From contig NZ_PNRE01000025.1 in assembly GCF_002879645.1 (NCBI RefSeq), forward strand, positions 181,294 to 245,293: 64,000 nt of DNA. Reading direction: 5' to 3'. Shown here in pieces: positions 49,962-58,430 of this stretch. Numbering within the stretch: position 1 is the first letter of the stretch; each line of letters begins with the position of its first letter. The position numbers and the translations under genes were made by a program. The stretch is from Halomonas heilongjiangensis (lineage in GTDB: Bacteria; Pseudomonadota; Gammaproteobacteria; Pseudomonadales; Halomonadaceae). The notes under the pieces were generated by a model that was not told the origin of the DNA, did not search any database, and worked only from the letters and a program-made list of their open reading frames with translations.

Positions 49962-50766
49962 ACTGGCCTCCGAGATAGGCTTCCAGGACCCGGGCATCGC
50001 GGCGCACCGCCTCGGGCGGGCCTTCCATCAGGTAGCGGCCCTCGCTCATCACGATCACCGGATCGCACAGGCTCATCACCAGGTCCATGTCATGCTCGAT
50101 GATCAGGAAGGTGATGCCACGCTCGCGGTTGAGCCGCTCGATGTTCTCCTTGAGGCGCCCCATGAGGGTCGGATTGACCCCCGCGCCGGGTTCGTCGAGC
50201 AGGACCAGCTTGGGATCCGCCATCAGGGTGCGCGCCAGTTCGAGCAGCTTCTTCTGGCCGCCGGAGAGGTTGCGGGCATATTCGTGGGCCAGGTGCGAGA
50301 GATCGAGAAACGCCAGGACCTCCTCGGCGTGTTGCCGGTGCGCCGCTTCCTGCTCACGCACCAGCCCGGGCCGCAGCAGGTTGGCGAAGAAGCGCTCGCC
50401 CGCCTGGCCCCGGGGTACCAGCATCAGGTTCTCGAGCACCGACATGCTGGCGTGTTCCCGCGGGATCTGGAAGGTGCGGCACAGCCCGCGCGCGAAGATC
50501 CGGTGCGGCGGCAGGCCGGTGATATCCTCGCCATCGAGGTAGACGCGCCCGGCACGGGGTTCATGGTAGCCGGCCACCACATTGAACAGCGTCGTCTTGC
50601 CCGCCCCGTTCGGGCCGATCAGGCCGGTGATGGTCCCCTGCCCCACCTTCAGCGTCGCCGCATCCAGGGCGCGCAGCCCACCGAAATCCATGACGAGGTT
50701 GCTGACCTCCAGCAGGGGTGTCGCCTCACCGACGTCATCGGTCATTTCCGAGGGGGTGGTAGCCAT
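49942..50766 (-). CDS. livG: branched-chain amino acid-type ABC ATPase, LivG subunit
   Basis: The 274-residue ATPase (ATG at 50766) has Walker A GPNGAGKTT, a long insert between Walker A and signature typical of LivG (EHASMSVLENLMLVPRGQAGERFFANLLRP), signature LSGGQKKL and Walker B LVLLDEPGAGVNP. It is the first gene of the livG-livF-livH-livM unit, transcribed toward the convergent binding protein. Confidence 0.94.
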   Translation of the reverse strand: MATTPSEMTDDVGEATPLLEVSNLVMDFGGLRALDAATLKVGQGTITGLIGPNGAGKTTLFNVVAGYHEPRAGRVYLDGEDITGLPPHRIFARGLCRTFQIPREHASMSVLENLMLVPRGQAGERFFANLLRPGLVREQEAAHRQHAEEVLAFLDLSHLAHEYARNLSGGQKKLLELARTLMADPKLVLLDEPGAGVNPTLMGRLKENIERLNRERGITFLIIEHDMDLVMSLCDPVIVMSEGRYLMEGPPEAVRRDARVLEAYLGGQYAAAEG

Positions 50767-50915
50767 CCGCAGCGGCTCCGGCAAGGGTCGGAAGGAATCT
50801 ACACGGGCCTGGAGACATGAATTGACGTTAGCAAAGCGCTGCGGGGGTGTCGAACGAGGTCCGGCATGAAGGAGCGCCGGCTAGCCCACTCGACAAGCGC
50901 TCCGGCCGGTGCGTG

Positions 50916-52295
50916 TTAGCCCACCGGTAATATGTTGTTATTGATCCTGAACAGATTGTCGGGATCGTACTCGGCCTTGATGCGTGCCAACCGCTCGTAG
51001 TTGTCGCGATAAGTCGCCCGAACCCGCTCCTGGCCTTCGTCGTTCATGATGAAGTTCACATAGCCGCCGCCGGCGGAGAACGGGTGCAACGCTTCCCAGT
51101 ACTCCCTGGTCCAGCGGGTGATCCTGTCTCGATTGGCAGGGTCGGGATCGACGCCGACGATGACCTCGGACCACTTCGCTTCACGGTGGCTGAAGGCGGT
51201 GTCATGACGCCCGACCCGGTGTACCGCACCGTCGACCGGATACAGGTGCATGGTCGACAGAGGGGTCGGAACCTCCGCATATTCGACATGACGCTCGATG
51301 GCCGCATCGCTGAGCTCGGTGACGAAATCGCCACGCCAGTACCACTGCAATCCGGGTTGATAGAGGCCATCGAAGGCGCCCTGCAGCATCGGATAGGGCA
51401 TCGGCTGAACGCCGTGCAGGGCCGGTTCGGCGGGCTCGTGGACGGCCGCCAGGAGTCGTTCGGCCTCCTCCTCGGGCCCGGTATGGCACCAGACGACGCC
51501 GCACATCCGTCTATTGTGCAGGTGCTCGGGAAACGGTGGCGCCGGCGGCACACTCAGGAAGGCGAAGAAGCCGTTCAGCGATTCGGGGGCATTGGTGATG
51601 AACTCGCGGTACCAGCGCAGTACGGCGGCCGAGTGTTCCAGTTCCCAGAGCGTCGGGCCGGCGTTCACGATGTTCACCGGATGCAGCTGGAACAGGAACG
51701 AGGTCGCCACGCCGAAGTTGCCGCCGCCGCCGCGGATGGCCCAGAACAGCGCCGGATGCTGGGTCTCGCTCACGGTGACGAAACGCCCGTCGGCCAGCAC
51801 CAGGTCGGCCTCCAGCAGATTGTCGATGGTCAACCCGTACTGACGGCTCAGATGGCCGTGGCCACCGCCCAGGGTGAGCCCCCCCACCCCGGTGGTGGAG
51901 ATGATGCCGCTGACCGTGGCCAGGCCGAAGGCGTGGGTGGCGTGATCCACATCGCCCCAGGTGCAGCCCCCCTCGACCCGGGCGGTGCGCATGGCGGGAT
52001 CGATGCGAATGCCACGCAGGGCCGAGAGATCGATCACCAGGCCGTCGTCGCAGCCGCCCAGCCCGGCACCGTTGTGGCCGCCGCCGCGCACCGCCAGGGG
52101 CAGCCCCTGCTCGCGGGCGAAATGGACCGCGCGAATCACGTCGGCCACGTTCTCGCAACGGGCGATCAGCCGCGGCCGCTTGTCGATCATGCCGTTGTAG
52201 AGCCGGCGGGCCCGCTCGTAGCCGGGATCATCGGCCTGGAGCAATGCGCCGCGCAAGGCAGCCTGGAAGGTATCCCGTGCGGTATCGGCGCTCAT
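50916..52295 (-). CDS. FAD-dependent oxidase, berberine-bridge enzyme type
   Basis: A 459-residue flavoprotein with an N-terminal FAD-binding domain (PCMH/VAO type), the GGGHNG motif with His74 as the likely FAD attachment residue, and a C-terminal BBE segment ending PDNLFRINNNILP. The second Cys used for bicovalent flavin in classical berberine-bridge enzymes is replaced in GVGGLTLGGGHG, so only the histidyl linkage is expected. Family members oxidise sugars or alcohols, or cyclise alkaloids. There is no signal peptide. It lies 15 nt downstream of the exported hydrolase gene. Confidence 0.88.
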   Translation of the reverse strand: MSADTARDTFQAALRGALLQADDPGYERARRLYNGMIDKRPRLIARCENVADVIRAVHFAREQGLPLAVRGGGHNGAGLGGCDDGLVIDLSALRGIRIDPAMRTARVEGGCTWGDVDHATHAFGLATVSGIISTTGVGGLTLGGGHGHLSRQYGLTIDNLLEADLVLADGRFVTVSETQHPALFWAIRGGGGNFGVATSFLFQLHPVNIVNAGPTLWELEHSAAVLRWYREFITNAPESLNGFFAFLSVPPAPPFPEHLHNRRMCGVVWCHTGPEEEAERLLAAVHEPAEPALHGVQPMPYPMLQGAFDGLYQPGLQWYWRGDFVTELSDAAIERHVEYAEVPTPLSTMHLYPVDGAVHRVGRHDTAFSHREAKWSEVIVGVDPDPANRDRITRWTREYWEALHPFSAGGGYVNFIMNDEGQERVRATYRDNYERLARIKAEYDPDNLFRINNNILPVG

Positions 52296-52310
52296 GGCAG
52301 TGCCCTCCTC

Positions 52311-53213
52311 TCAATGCTCGGCCAGAAAGTCGAGGATGGCGGCGGTAAAGTCCTCGACGGCATTGAATGTCCCATCGTGATTGACGCCGGGAATCACCCC
52401 CAGCTCGGCCTGGGGTTGACACTGCGCCATGGTGTCGGCGACCGACGCATAGTAGACGTCGCTATGCTCCCCCCTCAGGATCAGGGTGGGCTGCTCGAGG
52501 GTCGCCAGATCCTCGCAGCTGATGGCGGGCGGTGTCATGGCGACCTGGAGTGGCACTGTGCGGGCGTTATCCAGCCAGATGACGCGCATATATTCGGGTT
52601 CCTGCTCGAAACCACCCGGCGACCGCTGAAACACGGCCTCGATAAACAGCTTGGTGGCCTGCTCCGCATCGCCGGCCTCCAGGGCCTCCATGGCAGGACC
52701 GTACTTGTTGTTATCTTCAGCGATTGCAGCTTGTATTTCCTCCGGCATCTCGGCGACCAGCGAGGGGACATGCGGTTCATAGTGCACCATGCCACGCACC
52801 AGCTCCGGGTGCTCCAGCGCCATCAGCGGAACGATCTGACCACTGTACGACCAACTGACCAGATAGACCGGCCCGGCATCCAGCGCCCGGATAAAGGCGG
52901 CCAGATCGGCGGCATGGGTCTCGCTGGAGAACTGCTCGCCGTCGTCCGGCCAGGGCTCGGTGCCGAAATAGCGCTTGGTATAGCTGATAAAGCGGTGCTC
53001 GCGGGCGATGGCCTCGCGGTACGGCTCCCAGACCCGGTGATCGGCGATCGTGGCGGGCACGAACACGACGGGGTTGCCTTCGCCCTGGTCGACATAGGGC
53101 AGCGTGACGCCATTGACCTCGACGGTGCGGGTCTGCTCGGAGGACACAGCGGCCGATGACACGGCAAGCGCCAGGGCAGCCGTCACAAACGGAAAAGTCA
53201 ACCATCGGCACAT
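52311..53213 (-). CDS. exported alpha/beta-hydrolase
   Basis: The 300-residue protein has a signal peptide (AALALAVSSAAVSS, cleavage about residue 24-25) and an alpha/beta-hydrolase fold. The nucleophile elbow is SWSYSG, with Ser122 in place of the usual GxSxG (first glycine replaced by Ser), and the catalytic His is in GVNHDG (His279). The substrate is unknown; the cap region (about 145-215) is acidic. It is first in the unit with the FAD oxidase and has GGGGAG before the start. TTGACTAT-type repeats lie 86-138 nt upstream. Confidence 0.85.
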   Translation of the reverse strand: MCRWLTFPFVTAALALAVSSAAVSSEQTRTVEVNGVTLPYVDQGEGNPVVFVPATIADHRVWEPYREAIAREHRFISYTKRYFGTEPWPDDGEQFSSETHAADLAAFIRALDAGPVYLVSWSYSGQIVPLMALEHPELVRGMVHYEPHVPSLVAEMPEEIQAAIAEDNNKYGPAMEALEAGDAEQATKLFIEAVFQRSPGGFEQEPEYMRVIWLDNARTVPLQVAMTPPAISCEDLATLEQPTLILRGEHSDVYYASVADTMAQCQPQAELGVIPGVNHDGTFNAVEDFTAAILDFLAEH

Positions 53214-53298
53214 GACACTCTCCCCTTCGATCCAATCGATCGATCATTTATTACAGGAGCAGTCTAGAGTGCGATGTCGGGAGACCACATCGACAAGG

Positions 53299-53351
53299 TT
53301 GACTATTCTCGAGCCGGCAGCCAATCGGAAGAATAGTCAGAATTGACTATC
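53299..53351. promoter_or_regulatory. candidate operator repeats upstream of the hydrolase-oxidase unit
   Basis: TTGACTATTC (53299-53308), the inverse GAATAGTCA (53331-53339) and a third copy TTGACTATC (53343-53351) share one core. A related motif occurs at 54025-54042 between the other two genes of the island. Confidence 0.5.
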
Positions 53352-53362
53352 GCAACGCGAAT

Positions 53363-53405
53363 CCAGCGACATACACGGCCTTCTGAAGGCCGCGTATATC
53401 GCTGG
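53363..53405. terminator. 21-bp hairpin after the secreted protein gene
   Basis: Arms at 53363-53383 and 53385-53405 pair with two mismatches. It follows the stop of the gene at 53421 on the minus strand and has no T-run. It may terminate that transcript or stabilise its end. Confidence 0.5.
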
Positions 53406-53420
53406 AGACTCTTGACCCGA

Positions 53421-53900
53421 TCATTCACCGATGACTGCGCTTCCTGGCCCACCGGCGGTAAGCTGAGGGACAGGCTCATCGATCGCTAGCTCCTGGCCGC
53501 GGGGACAGAGGACCAGGCGCTGTAGCGGGGTCGGATAGGCATCCTCGTTCCCACTGCACCGCTGTGCATAGGCCGGCGCCTCCGGCTCGCCCACCATGAC
53601 CACTGAGCCGGCGTCATTACGGACGCTGAATTGCACCGGCAGACCGCGCTCGATCAGTGACAATGTATAGCGCTGGCCAGGCTCGAGGTAGGCGATATGA
53701 CGCATCAGCACCTCCTCTTCACCCACCCAGGTGGTGACGACTTCATAGCCAGCACCTCTCTCGGCGTAATACATCACCGCGCGTTGCTCATCACCTCCCA
53801 GTCGATAGGCATGGATGGGTTTCAATATCTGCTCGGCGGCCACCCCGAAGGCAAGTAGCAAAGCGATAACCATGGCACAGATGACAGTAATAGTTTTCAT
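53421..53900 (-). CDS. secreted protein of unknown function
   Basis: The 159-residue protein has a signal peptide (hydrophobic core at about 5-20, cleavage near VAAEQ). The mature part has two cysteines (QRCSGNEDAY and LVLCPRGQE) likely to form a disulfide, and no known enzyme motif. It sits between the hydrolase-oxidase unit and the DUF4242 gene, with an inverted TTGACCAT-type repeat in its promoter region, so it may be part of the same response. Confidence 0.6.
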   Translation of the reverse strand: MKTITVICAMVIALLLAFGVAAEQILKPIHAYRLGGDEQRAVMYYAERGAGYEVVTTWVGEEEVLMRHIAYLEPGQRYTLSLIERGLPVQFSVRNDAGSVVMVGEPEAPAYAQRCSGNEDAYPTPLQRLVLCPRGQELAIDEPVPQLTAGGPGSAVIGE

Positions 53901-54024
53901 GGCATTACTCTCCTAAGTCTTGATCTCACATCCGCACTGGACGTGTAAATCAAGCCTAGGGGGCGGCCATCTTCGGCACATCGACAGAACTGATCATTTT
54001 CATGGCGCGTATCCGATCGCTCGA

Positions 54025-54042
54025 ATGGTCAGGCTTGACCAT
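54025..54042. promoter_or_regulatory. candidate operator inverted repeat ATGGTCA-ggc-TTGACCAT
   Basis: A 7-bp inverted repeat with 3 nt between. The core TTGACCAT matches TTGACTAT upstream of the hydrolase at all but one base. It lies about 125 nt from the secreted-protein start and 132 nt from the divergent DUF4242 start. Confidence 0.45.
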
Positions 54043-54173
54043 CGAGTCGAGCCATGACGAACGCTCACCCGTCACACGGATATCCGAGCGGGTGTTGCAA
54101 GACCCCTACTCCAAGATTGGCCTATAGTGAAAAAGCCATTCACACTTTATCTCCCCCTATGGAGGAATAATCC

Positions 54174-54431
54174 ATGCCCCTGTTTCTTATCGAGCGAAAC
54201 TTCGCCGAACAGCTCGAATTCACCACCGACTCGGTAAGGGAAGTCACCGAAATCAATCAGGAGATCGGAGTCCACTGGTTGTTCTCCTTTCTGAGCTCCG
54301 ACAAGAAGAAAACCTACTGCCTCTACGAAGCCCCGGATCCCGAGGCCATCCGCGAGGCAGCGAGGCGAGCCGGGGTACCGGCCGACGTGATCATCGAGGT
54401 CGATCAGATCAACCCCTCGGCCTTCCTCTGA
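54174..54431 (+). CDS. DUF4242 small protein (nickel-binding-type ferredoxin-like fold)
   Basis: The 85-residue protein has GGAGG upstream of the ATG and the DUF4242 pattern (FLIERNF, VHWLFSFLSSDKKKTYCLYEAPDPEAIREAARRAGVPAD). Family members form small ferredoxin-like dimers; one structure binds nickel. It is convergent with the LuxR-type regulator gene, with 13 nt between their stop codons. The function in the cell is unknown. Confidence 0.8.
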   Translation: MPLFLIERNFAEQLEFTTDSVREVTEINQEIGVHWLFSFLSSDKKKTYCLYEAPDPEAIREAARRAGVPADVIIEVDQINPSAFL

Positions 54432-54444
54432 AAGAATTACCCGC

Positions 54445-57400
54445 CTACTTTTCTACCAGGCCATGCCGGATGGCATAGGCCGCCGCCTCGGTGCGATTGG
54501 CGGTGTTGGTCTTGGCCAGGATGTTTCGTACATGATTGGCGACGGTATTGGGGCTGACAAATAGCCGTTCGGCCACCTGACGGTTGCTGCGCCCTGCGGC
54601 GAGCAACTTCAGCACCTGTACCTCGCGCCGGCTCAAGCCATCCGGAAAGACCGGTCGGGTCGAGAGTGTTTCCCGTAGCACATCACAGCGCCGTGCCAAC
54701 ACCTCCATGCCGAGCCCGCGTGCAGCCAGCAACGCCGCTTGCTCCAGTGCCCGCGCCGGCTCGGTTTGCTTGCGTTGCGCCAGCAAACGGGCGTACTGGT
54801 ATCGATCGTGGGCCAGCCAGGGCCATCCCCCGGTGCGTTCATCCATGGCCAGTGCGGCCTGGAAGTGGCGTTCGGCGGTGTCCCACTGCTTCAGGGTAAC
54901 CGCCAGCATACCGAGAAACCGGTCTGCCGAACCGTAGCAGACGGTATGGGCGCCGGAGACGATGTTGCGGCCGCCATAGGGCAGCAGATAGCGGTACAGG
55001 GTGGTGGCATACCCGGCCTCGTCGAGACGGGCACAGACTTCTGCCAGGTAGGTGATACTGGTCGACCACATGGCATCGCGGGCAACGGCCTTGAGCTCAT
55101 CGGTCATGAGGTACTTGAGCTCGATTCGCGCCTCCTCCATCAGTTCCAGGTCGGCGTACAGCACGGCCAGCCCCGGTCGCCATGCCGCCGTCTCGGGAGA
55201 ATTCCGCACGAAATGGCTCAGCACCGGCTGGAGCTCGCCCAGCCGGCCCTGCTCCCGGCGCAAGGTAAACATCTGCATGCCGAACACGCCCTCGGCATGG
55301 TCCGGGGAAAAGCGTCGGCCCACGATCAGGTTTTCCCGCGCTTGCTGCTCGGCCTCGGCGAAGCGCCCCCGATGAGTGGTCAACATGGCCTGGGCACACA
55401 GGCCGACGGCCTGCAGAAAGGGCTGTCGCCAGGCATTGGCCACCCGCTGGTGCAGTTCGAGCACGGCCCGGGCGCTGTCGATATCGCCGTATTCCATCAG
55501 ATCCCCGATGTACCAGCCGGTCATGTAACCGACCGCCCATTCCGGGTGCCCCGCCCGGGACACCAGCTCGAGAGCCTCGCGTGCTGCGGCCAGGCGCTCA
55601 TCCAGGTGTTCCGGCCACGAGCGTGCCGGAACGATGGCGCTGAGTGCCTCGAACAGGGTGAGTGGATCACCTAGCCGGCGCGCCAGCCGGGTCGCCTGTT
55701 GGAACGCCGCATGGGCGGCCTGGGGCCGGTCGCAGTAGATATTGGCCCGACACAGCGCCGCCAGCAGCTCGGCCCGCAGACGCTCCGTCGATGGGTCCAG
55801 GGCCGCCAATGCTTCCTCCAGCAGGGCTACTGCCTGTTCGCCGTGACGACCGATCCGACAGCCAACGCGCTCGAAGCCGATTGCGGCTCGGGCCAGCATG
55901 GCAACGGCCCACTCGGCGGCCGGGCCCGCATGGCGTGCCAGCTCCGCGGCCTGGCCGAAGATGATCAGGGATTCATCGGCACGCCCGCCGGCCCGGTTCC
56001 GCGCTTCCGCCAGTGCCAGCAGCAAGCAGCAGCCGCGCTCGCTGTCTTGTGGCAGGTACAGCTCCTGCAGTTGCAGGGCCAGATGGTAGAAATGCACCGC
56101 CTCCTCGTAGGCCAGCAGCGTATCGGCCCGGGCGCCGGCCCGTTGGGCATAGTCGATCGCCGTTTCGGCCGTGCCGGCAGGGGCGGCCTCGGCAAAATGG
56201 TGGGCGAGCTCCGGCAGACGGGTCGGTAGATCGTGACGGTGCAGCGTTTCCAGCCGCTCACCGGCCTGTCGATGCAGGCGCATTCGTCGGGTGGTCGACA
56301 GCTCCTCGTACAGGGTTTCCCGAACCAGGGCGTGACTGAACTGGAAGCGGCCCGGTTGCGGCAGCGCCTCGACGATGTGCGCCTCCAGCGCCTCGTCCAG
56401 GATATCCATCAACTCGGCATCCGGCAGCGCCAAGCCGGCCAACAGCTCGAGTTCGAAGCGCCGGCCGATCACCGCCGCCATGCCCAGCAAGCGGTTGCAA
56501 TCGCGCGACAGCCGGTTCAAGCGCTGTCCGATGATCTCGCGGATGCCGGCCGGGATGCGTGGCACCACCCCGTCCGCGGGCAGGCCTTCCTGCAACAGGT
56601 GGCGGGACAGCTCACGCATGAACAGCGGATTGCCTTCGCTGTGCTGGTATATCGCTGTCGCGACGGCGGTCAGCGGGAGGGTCCCGGCCAGCGAGCCGAG
56701 GAACCGTTCGGTTTCATCGCGTGACATGCCGCTCAGCGGCAGGCGCCGGCAGTGGGGCAGACGGGACAGTGCACCGAGGGTATCGGACAACGGATGCTGA
56801 CGGCTCAGCTCGATGTCACGAAAGCTGCCGAGCAACAGCAGAGGGCTGGCCGCGATCTCCCGGGCCAGGAATTCCAGCAGCTTGAGCGAGGCGGTATCGG
56901 CCCAGTGCAGGTCGTCCAGAATCAGCACCAGGGGCTGGTGCCTTGCGGCCTGTTGCCAGAACCGCGTGAGGGTATCGAGCAGCCGAAAGCGGGCCTGGGC
57001 AGGATCCTCGATGGGCGGCGGTTCTATCAGGTCAGGCAGGCGCTGCCGGAGTTCCGGTAGCAGTTCGGCGATCACACCGGCATCGCTGCCCGGAATTTCA
57101 CCCGACAGGGCCGAGTCGGCCTCCTCCAGCCAGCCGCGCAGTAGCTGCAGCCAGGGCCAGTACAGCGGGGCGCCCGGCTCCTCGTAGCAGCGGCCCCAGC
57201 ACACCCGCATCCCCTGCTGCTCGGCCCGAGTGGCAAATTCCTGGGCGGTGTGCGTCTTGCCTATGCCCGGGTCACCGCTGAGCAGCATGAGCTGCCCCTG
57301 CCCGGCGCAGCTCTGCTGCATCGCGGCCTCGAGGGCGGCCAGCTCGGCCTGGCGGCCGATGAAGCTGGTCTGGGGCACCACGAGGCATGCCAAGGCCGCG

Positions 57401-57462
57401 CCGCATTCGTCACAGAACGCCGCCTCTTCACGATTGACCCAACCACAGTGGTGACACCGCAT
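54445..57462 (-). CDS. large ATPase transcriptional regulator with zinc ribbon, TPR and LuxR domains
   Basis: A 1005-residue protein of the LAL/MalT-like class. An N-terminal zinc ribbon (Cys3, Cys6, Cys17, Cys20) precedes an ATPase with Walker A GDPGIGKT (63-70) and Walker B LVLILDD (178-184), a middle of helical TPR-like repeats (about 400-900), and a C-terminal LuxR helix-turn-helix (LSRREVQVLKLLAAGRSNRQVAERLFVSPNTVANHV, about 945-980). It probably binds an effector and activates promoters nearby, such as the hydrolase-oxidase unit and the DUF4242 gene. The zinc ribbon is unusual in this class. The ligand is unknown. Confidence 0.9.
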   Translation of the reverse strand: MRCHHCGWVNREEAAFCDECGAALACLVVPQTSFIGRQAELAALEAAMQQSCAGQGQLMLLSGDPGIGKTHTAQEFATRAEQQGMRVCWGRCYEEPGAPLYWPWLQLLRGWLEEADSALSGEIPGSDAGVIAELLPELRQRLPDLIEPPPIEDPAQARFRLLDTLTRFWQQAARHQPLVLILDDLHWADTASLKLLEFLAREIAASPLLLLGSFRDIELSRQHPLSDTLGALSRLPHCRRLPLSGMSRDETERFLGSLAGTLPLTAVATAIYQHSEGNPLFMRELSRHLLQEGLPADGVVPRIPAGIREIIGQRLNRLSRDCNRLLGMAAVIGRRFELELLAGLALPDAELMDILDEALEAHIVEALPQPGRFQFSHALVRETLYEELSTTRRMRLHRQAGERLETLHRHDLPTRLPELAHHFAEAAPAGTAETAIDYAQRAGARADTLLAYEEAVHFYHLALQLQELYLPQDSERGCCLLLALAEARNRAGGRADESLIIFGQAAELARHAGPAAEWAVAMLARAAIGFERVGCRIGRHGEQAVALLEEALAALDPSTERLRAELLAALCRANIYCDRPQAAHAAFQQATRLARRLGDPLTLFEALSAIVPARSWPEHLDERLAAAREALELVSRAGHPEWAVGYMTGWYIGDLMEYGDIDSARAVLELHQRVANAWRQPFLQAVGLCAQAMLTTHRGRFAEAEQQARENLIVGRRFSPDHAEGVFGMQMFTLRREQGRLGELQPVLSHFVRNSPETAAWRPGLAVLYADLELMEEARIELKYLMTDELKAVARDAMWSTSITYLAEVCARLDEAGYATTLYRYLLPYGGRNIVSGAHTVCYGSADRFLGMLAVTLKQWDTAERHFQAALAMDERTGGWPWLAHDRYQYARLLAQRKQTEPARALEQAALLAARGLGMEVLARRCDVLRETLSTRPVFPDGLSRREVQVLKLLAAGRSNRQVAERLFVSPNTVANHVRNILAKTNTANRTEAAAYAIRHGLVEK

Positions 57463-57637
57463 GATGTCGCTCGCAGAGCTGAACGATCATTTGTCTTGTC
57501 AGCCTAGCTTAACCACACCCCGCGGGGTCGCCCCAAGTTCGACCAGGCATCGCACGGGATGCCGGGGCGCCCCGCTGCGGGTAAACTGGATGCGTCGTCC
57601 CCCCCTCCACTCCCGGCGAAAGGATTCAGCGCAACTC

Positions 57638-58354
57638 ATGGGCAGCTCTCCCCCCCTCTACCTGCAGATTCAGCAGCACCTGCTGGAGAAGATCCAGGGC
57701 GGCGACTGGCCGGCCCATCACCAGATTCCACCTGAGGAGCAGCTGGCGCGGGACTTCGGCGTCAGCCGCATGACCGCCAACAAGGCGATCCGCGATCTGG
57801 TGCAGCAGGGCTACCTGACCCGCCAGCCGGGGCTCGGCACCTTCGTCACCGACCGCAAGGCCGAGTCGTCGTTGGTGGAGGTCCACAACATCGCCGAGGA
57901 GGTGCGCAGCCGCGGGCACGACTACGACAACGACGTGCTGCGCCGTGAAGCCATCGCGGCCGACGACGAGGTGGCGCTGCGCCTCGGGGTGCGCCTGGGC
58001 ACCCAGGTCTTTCATACGCTGATCGTGCATCGCGAGAACGGCGTACCGATCCAGCTCGAGGATCGCTACGTCAACCCGCGCTGGGTGCCGGCGTATCTCG
58101 ACACCGACTTCTCCCGGCACACCCCCAACGAGGTGCTGGTGGCGGCCTGCCCGATCACCGATATCGAGCACGTGGTCGAGGCCGTGCTGGTCGACGCCGC
58201 CACCGCCCGCCACCTGGACACCGACGTCACCCGTCCCTGCCTGAGCATGATCCGCCGCACCTGGTCCGGCGAGAGCCTGATCAGTTATGCGCGGCTGATC
58301 CATCCCGGCGAGCGCTACAAGCTGCGCTCCTCGGTGCATCGCCAGTCATCCTGA
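57638..58354 (+). CDS. hutC: histidine utilization repressor
   Basis: HutC represses hut genes and releases DNA on binding urocanate. The 238-residue GntR/HutC-type protein has an N-terminal winged helix (about 10-75; QLARDFGVSRMTANKAIRDLVQQGYLTRQPGLGTFV) and a UTRA ligand domain (about 95-235; ERYKLRSSVHR at the end). The start at 57638 follows AAAGGA with a long 14-nt spacing; no better start is visible. TGTATATACA palindromes of the HutC type lie in the promoter region of the next units. Confidence 0.93.
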   Translation: MGSSPPLYLQIQQHLLEKIQGGDWPAHHQIPPEEQLARDFGVSRMTANKAIRDLVQQGYLTRQPGLGTFVTDRKAESSLVEVHNIAEEVRSRGHDYDNDVLRREAIAADDEVALRLGVRLGTQVFHTLIVHRENGVPIQLEDRYVNPRWVPAYLDTDFSRHTPNEVLVAACPITDIEHVVEAVLVDAATARHLDTDVTRPCLSMIRRTWSGESLISYARLIHPGERYKLRSSVHRQSS

Positions 58355-58370
58355 TCGCTCCCCATGCGAC

Positions 58371-58399
58371 AGCGAGGCCGGGAATTCCCCGGCCTCGCT
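58371..58399 (+). terminator. intrinsic terminator after hutC
   Basis: AGCGAGGCCGGG and CCCGGCCTCGCT form a 12-bp stem around AATT, followed by TGCCTCTTTCC. It lies between the convergent hutC and membrane protein genes. Confidence 0.8.
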
Positions 58400-58430
58400 G
58401 CCTCTTTCCCGCTCCGGTTTCCGGCGGGCG

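Noticed and set aside
52228..52422. Small minus-strand frame overlapping the hydrolase/oxidase junction
   Set aside because: It is an alternate frame over the junction of two well-supported genes.
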